A stretch of 25,673 nucleotides of DNA from Lachnospiraceae bacterium (GTDB lineage Bacteria > Bacillota_A > Clostridia > Lachnospirales > Lachnospiraceae), in contig JAGDDC010000172.1 of assembly GCA_017958245.1 (NCBI GenBank), positions 1-25,673 of the forward strand, in the 5' to 3' direction. Within the stretch, counting starts at the first letter, position 1; each line of letters starts with the position of its first letter. Of this stretch, positions 7,567 through 16,000 are shown in pieces. Below the pieces are notes generated by a model. That model saw nothing but the letters and a program-made list of their open reading frames with translations, had not been told where the DNA came from and made no database searches. Position numbers and translations under genes: made by a program.

Positions 7567-7594
7567 GACCGGCCTTCGGGCCGGTCGTTCTTTT
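7567..7594 (+). terminator. Rho-independent terminator with UUCG loop
   Basis: An 8-bp perfect GC-rich stem (GACCGGCC at 7567-7574, GGCCGGTC at 7579-7586) closed by the stable TTCG tetraloop, then GTTCTTTT. It lies 9 bases after the stop of the transglutaminase-like gene. Confidence 0.92.
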
Positions 7595-7649
7595 GGGGAT
7601 GTATGCCAAGCCCCGGCGGATGAGGATACAAAACAGACCAAAGAATCAC

Positions 7650-7678
7650 TTGATATCGGCGCCCGGCTTCGATAAAAT
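7650..7678 (+). promoter_or_regulatory. Sigma-A-type promoter for the uppS-polC operon
   Basis: TTGATA at 7650-7655 and TAAAAT at 7673-7678 with an ideal 17-base spacer, about 30 bases before the uppS start. Five of six bases match consensus in each box. It restarts transcription after the terminator at 7567-7594. Confidence 0.8.
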
Positions 7679-7692
7679 GGATTTGTGTGTTT

Positions 7693-7697
7693 GGAGG
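7693..7697 (+). promoter_or_regulatory. Ribosome binding site deciding the uppS start
   Basis: GGAGG, 9 bases before ATG 7707. The frame is open upstream to 7593, but that part contains the promoter and overlaps the previous terminator. Confidence 0.8.
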
Positions 7698-7706
7698 TCG
7701 GGCAAG

Positions 7707-8435
7707 ATGGGAAAAGAGTTCACAGAATTGAAACATATTGCGATCATACTAGATGGAAACGGGCGATGGGCGAAGAAGAGACATCTCCCGAGGAAGGCCG
7801 GCCACAGGCAGGGCGCGAAGGTCGTCGAGGACATGTGCGAGATAGTGTGGAACCACGGGATCAAGTATTTTACGGTCTACGCTTTTTCGACGGAGAACTG
7901 GGGAAGACCGGACGACGAGGTGGCCTCGCTCATGAGCCTTCTCCGCGCTTACATGAAGGACTGCTTAAAGCGGAGCAGGAAGAACAACATGCGCGTCAGG
8001 GTGATAGGTGACAAGTCAAGGCTCGACGAGGACTTGAGAGAGAGCATCAGGGAGCTTGAGGAGGCTTCAAAGGACTACACGGGGCTCAACTTCCAGGTGG
8101 CCTTGAACTACGGCGGCAGGGACGAGATCAGGCGGGCTTTTGTGAAGGCCTGTGAGGAAGTGAAGGAGGGGAAGCTGGACCCCGGTCAGATAGATGAGGC
8201 GCGTATAGCGTCTTACCTCGACACGGCGGACATCCCGGATCCGGATCTCCTCGTGCGCACGAGCGGCGAACAGAGAATATCAAACTTCCTGCTGTGGCAG
8301 CTTGCGTATTCGGAGATGTATTTTACCGATGTTCTCTGGCCTGATTTTGACGAGAAAGAGCTTGAGAAGGCCATAGAGTACTTCAACACGAGAGACAGGC
8401 GCTTCGGAGGGCACAAGCCTGAAGCGGACAATTAG
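7707..8435 (+). CDS. uppS: Undecaprenyl diphosphate synthase (cis-prenyltransferase)
   Basis: A 242-residue cis-prenyltransferase that elongates farnesyl diphosphate with isopentenyl units to C55 undecaprenyl diphosphate, the lipid carrier for peptidoglycan and wall polymers. It has the catalytic block LDGNGRWAKKR with the essential Asp16, the FSTENWGRP motif and, near the C-terminus, RTSGEQRISNFLLWQ followed by a Tyr-rich stretch, all standard for UppS; length is normal. The start is set by GGAGG at 7693-7697. It is the first gene of a transcript that also carries cdsA 18 bases downstream. The isoprenoid precursors it uses require dxr and ispG, found further along the same operon. Confidence 0.96.
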   Translation: MGKEFTELKHIAIILDGNGRWAKKRHLPRKAGHRQGAKVVEDMCEIVWNHGIKYFTVYAFSTENWGRPDDEVASLMSLLRAYMKDCLKRSRKNNMRVRVIGDKSRLDEDLRESIRELEEASKDYTGLNFQVALNYGGRDEIRRAFVKACEEVKEGKLDPGQIDEARIASYLDTADIPDPDLLVRTSGEQRISNFLLWQLAYSEMYFTDVLWPDFDEKELEKAIEYFNTRDRRFGGHKPEADN

Positions 8436-8453
8436 AACGGGACGGAAAAAGAC

Positions 8454-9290
8454 ATGCAGGAAGAAAAAAAGAAGATGAGTTCATCCATGCTCAGGCTCAT
8501 AAGCGGCGTGGTGATGATGATCATACTGGTGGTGTGCATGATATTTGCACAGTACCTGCTCTTCCCGCTGCTCGTGTTTGTCACGGCAGTCGGGCTGATG
8601 GAGCTGTACAGGACGGAGAAGGTCCACAAAAGCCTTCTTGGAGCGGTGGGGTACCTCGCCGCGGCGGGCTTTTACGCGATGGTTTACTTTGAAAGGTACG
8701 ACCTTCTGATGGTCCTCGTGAGCGCATTTATCATACTGCTCATGGCAGTCTATGTGCTCACTTTTCCGAAGTTTAATTCAACGCAGGTATTCACCGTGTT
8801 CTTCGGACTCTTCTACGTGGCAGTGACGCTCTCTTTCATATACAGGATCAGGATGATGGACAGCGGAGCCTACTCGGTATGGCTTGTGTTCGTGGGCTCA
8901 TGGGGATCCGACACCATGGCCTATGAGGTAGGAAAGAGGATAGGAAAGCATAAGCTCGCGCCGAGGCTGAGCCCCAAGAAATCAGTCGAGGGGTTCTTTG
9001 GCGGAGTTTTCGGTGCTGCGCTCATAGGACTCATTTTCGCACTGATCTTTAGGGAGAAGATAACAGATTTCAACGCGCTGATCGTCTTCCCGGCGACGGG
9101 AGCGTGCGGGGCGGTCATTTCCCAGATCGGAGACATGGCGGCTTCGGGTATCAAGCGCAACAAGGACATAAAGGACTACGGGAAGCTGATCCCGGGGCAC
9201 GGCGGCGTGCTCGACCGCTTCGACAGCGTGATCTTCATAGCGCCGATATGCTACTATATGCTCGTGCTCTTTACCGGAGGAGCTCTGTAG
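8454..9290 (+). CDS. cdsA: Phosphatidate cytidylyltransferase
   Basis: A 278-residue integral membrane enzyme that makes CDP-diacylglycerol from CTP and phosphatidic acid, the branch point for phosphatidylglycerol and cardiolipin. After a short charged N-terminus there are several hydrophobic segments, roughly eight by eye. The C-terminal part holds the CdsA signature: Ser-Gly-Ile-Lys-Arg-Asn-Lys-Asp-Ile-Lys-Asp, then PGHGGVLDRFD. The ATG at 8454 is used; its ribosome binding site is weak, and an ATG at 8475 is an alternative that would remove seven residues. It lies between uppS and dxr as in many Firmicutes. Confidence 0.96.
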   Translation: MQEEKKKMSSSMLRLISGVVMMIILVVCMIFAQYLLFPLLVFVTAVGLMELYRTEKVHKSLLGAVGYLAAAGFYAMVYFERYDLLMVLVSAFIILLMAVYVLTFPKFNSTQVFTVFFGLFYVAVTLSFIYRIRMMDSGAYSVWLVFVGSWGSDTMAYEVGKRIGKHKLAPRLSPKKSVEGFFGGVFGAALIGLIFALIFREKITDFNALIVFPATGACGAVISQIGDMAASGIKRNKDIKDYGKLIPGHGGVLDRFDSVIFIAPICYYMLVLFTGGAL

Positions 9291-9345
9291 AAGCGCATTT
9301 GACAGGGCTCTATGGGGCAGGGTTTTGACAGGATCGGAACAGGTT

Positions 9346-10521
9346 ATGAAAAGGATATCACTTCTCGGATCCACGGGATCCATAGGAAGACAGGCGCTCT
9401 CCGTCATATCGGCGCAGGACGACCTCGAGGTTGCGGCCCTTGCGGCGAGCACCAATATAAAGCTCCTCGAGGAGCAGGCCAGGAGATTCTCACCGAAGCT
9501 TGTCTGCGTGTACGACGAGGACGCGGCGCGCACACTTGCCGTGAGGCTCGGGGATACGGACATAAAGGTGGTCTCCGGGATGGACGGCCTCATAGAGTGC
9601 GCTGCAATGGACGGGGCAGATATGGTGCTCACGGCGGTCGTCGGGATGATAGGCATCAGACCCACGATCGAGGCGATAAAGGCGGGGCACGACATAGCCC
9701 TCGCGAACAAGGAGACGCTCGTGTGCGCGGGACATATCATCATGAAGCTCGCGGCAGAGAAGGGAGTCCCGATATACCCCGTTGACAGCGAACACTCGGC
9801 GATCTTTCAGTCGCTCGAGGCCAGGGGCGCAGACGGGACCGGACAGAGCGCGGACAAGATCGAGAAGATACTTCTCACGGCTTCCGGAGGACCCTTCAGG
9901 GGCAAAAAGAGGGACGAGTTAAAGAATGTCGGGCCGGAGGATGCCTTAAAGCACCCCAACTGGAACATGGGGAGAAAGATCACCATAGATTCCGCGACCA
10001 TGGTCAACAAGGCGCTTGAGGTTATGGAGGCATGCCATCTCTTTGGAGTGACATCCGACAGGATAGAAGTCATCGTACAGCCGCAGAGCATCATACACTC
10101 GGCGGTGCAGTTCACGGACGGGAGCATCATAGCCCAGCTCGGCTGTCCCGACATGAGGCTGCCCATACAGTACGCCCTGACATATCCCGAGAGAAGGCCT
10201 CTCTCGGTGGGAAGGCTTGACCTTGCGCAGCTTGGGAGCATTAGTTTTGAAAAGCCCGACCTCGAGACCTTTGACGGACTTGCGCTCGGGATCGAGGTGA
10301 GCAAAAAGGGCGGGAATCTGCCTACGGTCTTCAACGCGGCCAACGAGTACGCCGTTGCGAAGTTCCTGCTGGGACAGATCAGGTTCCTCGACATAGCGCA
10401 GTTCATAAGAAATGCCGTGGAGGGCGCATCTTTTACGGACGATCCCTCGCTCGAGGAGATACTCGAGACCGAGAGGCTTACATATGCTAGATTGGACGAA
10501 ATGAGAGGAAAAGATAGATAG
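9346..10521 (+). CDS. dxr: 1-deoxy-D-xylulose 5-phosphate reductoisomerase
   Basis: A 391-residue enzyme of the MEP isoprenoid pathway that converts DXP to 2-C-methyl-D-erythritol 4-phosphate using NADPH and a divalent metal. Visible features are the N-terminal nucleotide-binding LLGSTGSIGRQAL, the ALANKETLV segment, the metal/substrate region PVDSEHSAIFQ, LTASGGPFRG and the KHPNWNMGRKITIDSATM block. The start at ATG 9346 gives the usual family N-terminus (Met-Lys-Arg-Ile-Ser); an upstream TTG at 9325 would add seven atypical residues and has no better ribosome binding site. rseP follows after only two bases, so translational coupling is likely. Confidence 0.96.
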   Translation: MKRISLLGSTGSIGRQALSVISAQDDLEVAALAASTNIKLLEEQARRFSPKLVCVYDEDAARTLAVRLGDTDIKVVSGMDGLIECAAMDGADMVLTAVVGMIGIRPTIEAIKAGHDIALANKETLVCAGHIIMKLAAEKGVPIYPVDSEHSAIFQSLEARGADGTGQSADKIEKILLTASGGPFRGKKRDELKNVGPEDALKHPNWNMGRKITIDSATMVNKALEVMEACHLFGVTSDRIEVIVQPQSIIHSAVQFTDGSIIAQLGCPDMRLPIQYALTYPERRPLSVGRLDLAQLGSISFEKPDLETFDGLALGIEVSKKGGNLPTVFNAANEYAVAKFLLGQIRFLDIAQFIRNAVEGASFTDDPSLEEILETERLTYARLDEMRGKDR

Positions 10522-10523
10522 TA

Positions 10524-11828
10524 ATGAGCACTGTTTTGAACATAATCATCGGTATACTTATATTTACGGTAATAGTCGTCGTACACGAGCTCGGACATAT
10601 GCTGCTCGCAAAGAGGGCGGGTGTAGCAGTGCCCGAGTTCTCCGTGGGCTTCGGGCCGAGGCTCTTCAGCTTCAAGATCGGCGAGACGAGATACTCTTTT
10701 AAGCTCCTGCCGCTCGGAGGCTCCTGCCAGATGCTCGGAGAGGACGAGATCATGGAGGACGAGAGAGCCTTCAACAACAAGGGAGTATGGGCGAGGTTCT
10801 CGGTGCTTTTTGCGGGCCCGTTCTTCAACTTCCTGCTCGCGTTCGTGCTGTCGATAGTGATCATAGCTATAGCGGGCATCGACCATCCGACAGTTCTAGC
10901 CGTCTCTGAGGGTTCGGCTGCGGAGGCAGCAGGGCTCAAAGCGGGAGACGTGATAACGAGCTTTGACGGCTCGAGGACGAGAGTCGGAAGAGAGCTTGCC
11001 ATGTATTTCGAGTTCAACGAGCTCGGAGCGGAGCCTTTGGAGGTCGAGTACGAGAGGGACGGAGAGGACTATGAGACGGTCCTGACGCCCGTGCTCAACA
11101 CGACCTACAGGCTGGGGTTCTCCTATATGGCTGACACCACGGAGCCCGCGATAACAGAGGTCAGCGCGGGCGGAGCCATGGAAGCGGCGGGCGTGAAGGC
11201 CGGAGACGTGATACTTGAGATAGACGGGGAAGAGGTGAAGACCGGCGAGGCTGTCATGATGCATTTTGAGGAGCATCCCATGGACGGAAGCCCCGTGGCC
11301 TTGAAGATCAGGCGTGGATCCGAGACCCAGACGCTCACACTGACACCAAACTACTTCGAGGAGTACGTAGCAGGCTTCTCTTACAACTATCATTACAGGG
11401 AGAAGGCAGGTCCCTTTGAGACACTCGGCTATGCATTAAACGAAGTCAAATACTGGATCGTATCCACCGTAAAGAGCCTCGGAAGGCTCATCACGGGAAG
11501 GCTCTCCACGGATCAGATAGGCGGTCCCGTGAGGATAGTAAAGGAGCTTGGAAGCACCATCGAATCCTCCAAGGAGGACGGGATCCTCTACGTTGTGCTA
11601 AACCTCATGAACTGGGCGATACTGCTCTCGGCAAACCTCGGCGTCATGAACCTTCTGCCCCTGCCGGCACTCGACGGCGGCAGGATCGTGTTCGTCCTGA
11701 TAGAGGCGATACGAGGCAAGCCGATAAGCAAGGAAAAGGAAGGCGTCGTACACCTCGTGGGCTTTGTGCTCCTCATGGTGCTCATGGTGTTCGTCTTCTA
11801 CAACGACATAAAGAACGTGTTCTTCTGA
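10524..11828 (+). CDS. rseP: RseP-type site-2 metalloprotease with two PDZ domains
   Basis: A 434-residue polytopic intramembrane zinc protease. The first membrane helix carries HELGH at His21-His25 (zinc ligands and catalytic Glu22), and the third zinc ligand lies in NLLPLPALDGGRI at Asp384. Between them two PDZ domains can be seen, about residues 120-200 and 205-290, each with a carboxylate-loop-type segment and a GxKAGDVI turn. Proteins of this family cut membrane-anchored anti-sigma factors or leftover signal peptides. Two PDZ domains recall E. coli RseP; many Firmicute members have one. The ATG follows the dxr stop by two bases, with only a distant GAGGA, suggesting coupled translation. 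Its place between dxr and ispG is conserved in Clostridia. No anti-sigma substrate gene is in view. Confidence 0.94.
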   Translation: MSTVLNIIIGILIFTVIVVVHELGHMLLAKRAGVAVPEFSVGFGPRLFSFKIGETRYSFKLLPLGGSCQMLGEDEIMEDERAFNNKGVWARFSVLFAGPFFNFLLAFVLSIVIIAIAGIDHPTVLAVSEGSAAEAAGLKAGDVITSFDGSRTRVGRELAMYFEFNELGAEPLEVEYERDGEDYETVLTPVLNTTYRLGFSYMADTTEPAITEVSAGGAMEAAGVKAGDVILEIDGEEVKTGEAVMMHFEEHPMDGSPVALKIRRGSETQTLTLTPNYFEEYVAGFSYNYHYREKAGPFETLGYALNEVKYWIVSTVKSLGRLITGRLSTDQIGGPVRIVKELGSTIESSKEDGILYVVLNLMNWAILLSANLGVMNLLPLPALDGGRIVFVLIEAIRGKPISKEKEGVVHLVGFVLLMVLMVFVFYNDIKNVFF

Positions 11829-11897
11829 TCCCGCAAAGCGGGGGAGGCCTTGCCCCCGGCTCCGGGCAGGAGCTTTAGAAACTGATCGGAGCAGATT

Positions 11898-12959
11898 ATG
11901 TACAGGGATGAGACCAAAAAGATAAGCATAGGCGACAGGACGATAGGCGGCGGAAGCCCCGTGCTGATCCAGTCCATGACAAACACGAGGACCGAGGATG
12001 TGAAGGCCACCGTGGCCCAGATAAAGAGGCTTGAGGAGCTGGGGTGCGACGTGATCAGATGCGCCGTTCCCACCATGGAGGCGGCTTCTGCGCTGCGCCT
12101 GATAAAAAGCGAGATAGCCATACCCCTGGTCGCCGATATTCATTTTGATCACAGGCTCGCTCTGGCGGCGATCGAAAACGGCGCCGACAAGATCAGGATC
12201 AACCCCGGGAACATAGGCGGAAGGGAGCGCCTGAGCGAGGTCGTAAAGGCTGCGAAGAAACGCGGCATACCGATCAGGGTGGGCGTGAACAGCGGGTCCC
12301 TGGAGAAGAGCCTCGTTGAAGAGTACGGGGGAGTTACGGCCGAGGGTCTCGTGAGGAGCGCGCTCGGAAGCGTGAAGCTGATAGAGGACGAGGACTATGA
12401 CAACATAGTGATCTCCATCAAGTCCTCCGACGTCATGATGAGCGTTGAGGCGCACAGACTGATCGCAAAGGAGTCACGCTATCCGCTCCACGTCGGGATC
12501 ACGGAGGCGGGGACACTTGTGTCCGGCAACATAAAGAGCGCCATAGGCATAGGCATCATCTTGAGCGAGGGTATAGGGGATACCATAAGAGTGTCGCTCA
12601 CGGGCGCACCCGAGGAGGAAGTGAGATCCGCAAAGCTCATACTCAGGACGCTCGGGCTCAGAAAGGGCGGCATAGAGGTGGTTTCCTGTCCCACGTGCGG
12701 GAGGACGAAGATAGATCTCATAGGACTCGCGCAGAAGGTCGAGAAGCTCACTGCGGGGTATGATCTGGACATAAAGGTCGCAGTCATGGGCTGTGCCGTA
12801 AACGGCCCCGGAGAAGCGAGGGAAGCGGACCTCGGTGTGGCGGGAGGCGACGGCTTCGGTCTTCTGTTTAAAAAAGGTGAGATAGTTAAAAAGGTCGCGG
12901 AGAGCGAACTGCTCGGCGCGCTGAAGGCGGAGCTTGACACATACGGGAAAGGACTGTAA
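11898..12959 (+). CDS. ispG: (E)-4-hydroxy-3-methylbut-2-enyl-diphosphate synthase
   Basis: A 353-residue [4Fe-4S] enzyme that converts MEcPP to HMBPP, the penultimate MEP pathway step. The N-terminal TIM-barrel part has QSMTNTRTEDV and HFDHRLALAA-type blocks; the C-terminal part carries the cluster ligands Cys264 and Cys267 (Cys-Pro-Thr-Cys), Cys299 and Glu306 in CAVNGPGE. Length fits the short bacterial form without the plant-type insertion. The start has GGAG at 11888-11891, six bases upstream. The 69-base gap after rseP holds small GC-rich hairpins but no U-run. With dxr and uppS it makes this operon an isoprenoid and lipid-carrier unit. Confidence 0.97.
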   Translation: MYRDETKKISIGDRTIGGGSPVLIQSMTNTRTEDVKATVAQIKRLEELGCDVIRCAVPTMEAASALRLIKSEIAIPLVADIHFDHRLALAAIENGADKIRINPGNIGGRERLSEVVKAAKKRGIPIRVGVNSGSLEKSLVEEYGGVTAEGLVRSALGSVKLIEDEDYDNIVISIKSSDVMMSVEAHRLIAKESRYPLHVGITEAGTLVSGNIKSAIGIGIILSEGIGDTIRVSLTGAPEEEVRSAKLILRTLGLRKGGIEVVSCPTCGRTKIDLIGLAQKVEKLTAGYDLDIKVAVMGCAVNGPGEAREADLGVAGGDGFGLLFKKGEIVKKVAESELLGALKAELDTYGKGL

Positions 12960-13016
12960 GGCCCGAGTATCCGATGCGCAAGGATCTTGCAGGAAACAGA
13001 GAAACAAGGGGTAACA

Positions 13017-16000
13017 ATGAGGGATGATCTTGAGAATCTGAGGATATATGAGCTTGGGGAGGCGTTTCCCACGCTTGATCTTTCTTCGCGGGAGAAGGAG
13101 AACTTCAGGCAGGTATATGTGACGAGAGTGGTGCAAAAGCAGGCAGACGGAGGCGTAGACATCTATCTGCGCTGCACGCGCATCATTTCGAGAAGAGATA
13201 TCAAAAAGCTGGAGATGCTTATGCAGAAACGGCTTTTTTCTTCATGCGGAGCTGCGGTGACGCTCAGGGAGGCATTTGACCTCGAGGAGGCATCATTTGC
13301 AAAGATATGGAGAGAGTACAGGGACAGCTTCGAGGACGAGCTCATGGAAAAGAGCATGATCGCCTTCAGCCTCTTTCAGGCAGCGAGGGTAAACGTCTCT
13401 GACAGCGGCCTCGAGATCGCGATGGAGGACTCCTTTATCGCAAAGGAGAGCGCGAGGATCATAGAGAAGCTCGCAAATGAGGTGTTCACGGACAGGTTCG
13501 GTCTGAGCCCGGTGCTGAGCTTCGCATACAGCGAGGTAAAGAGGGAGGCAGAAGACGCGTACGGGTCAGATGTCAGCCCTTATATCTTTGAGAGCAGAGC
13601 ATTTGCGAAGCCCGCGGAGGATGTCTCCCACGCTGAAGAGCCCGTGGAGCGCGGGGAAGGAGAGGTTGAAGAAAAGACCTCGAAGGGGAAGGATTCCGGT
13701 GAAAGGGAAGAGACCGCCTCGAAAAAGGCGCCCGCAAACTCCGGGAAGGCCTACAGCAAGGCGAAATACGCGAAGAAGCGTCTGCCCGACGACCCCGAGA
13801 TCTTCTACGGGAAGAGCTTTGAGGGCAACGAGGTAGCCATAGAGGAGATCCTCGACGAGATAGGCGAGGTGGTCGTAAGAGGAAAGATCCTGAAGGTCGA
13901 GACGACCGATCTGCAAAAGACGGGAAAGGTGATCATATCATTTGTCTTGACGGACTTCACGGACAGTATCAGAACCAAGATCTTTGTGGAGCAGGATGAG
14001 AAGGAAGAGATGCTCTCGCACATAGCGGAGGGAAAGTTCGTCCGCATGAAGGCGGTCGCCAAATACGACACCTACCTTGACGAGCTCGGACTCTCGTCTG
14101 TAAGGGGCATCAAAAACATAGCGGATTACACCGAGAAACGCACGGACAACGCGCCCGTGAAGAGAATAGAGCTCCACGCCCACACGCAAATGAGCGACAT
14201 GGACGCCGTGATCAAACCGGAGGTTCTCGTGAGAACGGCATTTGACTGGGGACACGAGGCGATCGCCATCACAGATCACGGTGTGGTGCAGGCTTTCACG
14301 GAGGCGAAGAAGGCATTTGACCCGAAAAAGATGACCGATGAGGAGAAGGAGAGGTTAAAGAACTTCAAGGTGATCTACGGGTGCGAAGGCTATATAGTGG
14401 ATGACGAGGCCGAGGTCGTGGTCGACAGGAGAGGACACGAGTACAGGCCGGGTCCCGACGGGAAGTACAGCGACGAGGACATAAGGAAGATGCCCGCGTA
14501 CCACATCATACTCCTGTGCCGGAACATCACGGGGCGCACGAACCTCTACAGACTCGTGTCGGAGTCACACTTAAAGTATTACTCGAGGGTTCCCAAGATC
14601 CCGAAGAGCCTGCTCAGAGAGTACCGGGAGGGTATCATAGTGGGTTCGGCCTGCGAGGCGGGAGAACTCTTCCAGGCGATCCTCTGGGACAAGCCGGAGA
14701 AGGAGCTTGAGAGGATAGCGAGCTTCTACGATTATTACGAGATCCAGCCCATAGGAAACAACTCCTTTATGATAGACGATGACCGCTATCCGCAGGTCGA
14801 GAACGAGAACGACCTTCGAAGGCTCAACAGGAGGATCTACGAGCTCGGAGAACACGACGGCAAGCTCACCGTGGCCACCTGTGACGTGCATTTCCTAAAC
14901 CCCGAGGACGAGGTCTACAGAAGGATCATCATGTACGCCAAGGGCTTCGAGGGCGCGGACAGGCAGCCTCCGCTGTATCTTCACACCACGGAGGAGATGC
15001 TTCGGGAGTTCTCTTATCTCGGGGATGAGTCCGCGAGGGATGTCGTCATAAACAATCCGAAGAAGATCAGCGACATGATCGAGAAGATCAATCCCGTAAG
15101 GCCCGACAAATGTCCCCCCGTCATCGAGGATTCGGACAAGACGCTGAGGGAGATCTGCGAGACGAGGGCGCGCGCCATGTACGGCGACCCGCTCCCAAAA
15201 CCCGTGTCCGAGAGGCTTGAGCACGAGCTTGAGTCCATCATAAAGAACGGCTTCGCGGTCATGTATATCATCGCGCAGAAGCTTGTGTGGAAGTCGAACG
15301 AGGACGGCTATCTCGTCGGGTCGAGAGGATCCGTGGGTTCATCATTTGTCGCGACGATGTCGGGTATCACGGAGGTAAACCCTCTGCCTGCCCACTATTA
15401 CTGCAAGAAATGTCACTACTCGGATTTTGATTCGGAGGAAGTGAAGCGCTACAGCCAGAGCTCGGGCTGTGATATGCCAGACAGGCTCTGCCCGGTGTGC
15501 GGTGAGCCCCTTGAAAAGGAAGGCCACAACATACCCTTCGAGACGTTCCTCGGGTTCTACGGCGACAAGGAGCCTGATATTGACCTCAATTTCTCGGGTG
15601 AGTACCAGAACAAGGCTCACGATTACACCGAGGTGATCTTCGGGGACGGCCAGACCTTCAGGGCAGGGACGGTCGGAACGCTCGCTGACAAGACTGCCTT
15701 CGGCTATGTGCTCAAATACTGTGAGGAGCACGATCTGACAAGGCGCGACATAGAAAAAGAGAGGCTCTCGATGGGGTGCATAGGCGTCAAAAGGACGACA
15801 GGACAGCACCCGGGAGGCATCATCGTGCTGCCCTTGGGCGAGCAGATCTACTCGTTCACGCCTGTCCAGCACCCCGCAAATGATATGTCTTCAAAGACGG
15901 TCACCACGCATTTTGAGTATCACGCGATCGATCAGAACCTCTTAAAGCTCGATATCCTGGGGCATGATGATCCGACCATGATACGCGCGCTCGAGGACTA

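Noticed and set aside
9299..9330. Two perfect TTGACA boxes in the cdsA-dxr gap
   Set aside because: Neither has a plausible -10 box at 16-18 bases, and the operon is otherwise continuous.
9807..10886. A 359-codon minus-strand open frame across dxr and rseP
   Set aside because: Composition is low-complexity and it crosses two clear plus-strand genes. No motif or start signal.
11831..11870. Small GC hairpins in the rseP-ispG gap as a terminator
   Set aside because: No T-run follows, and ispG has no promoter of its own that would need one.
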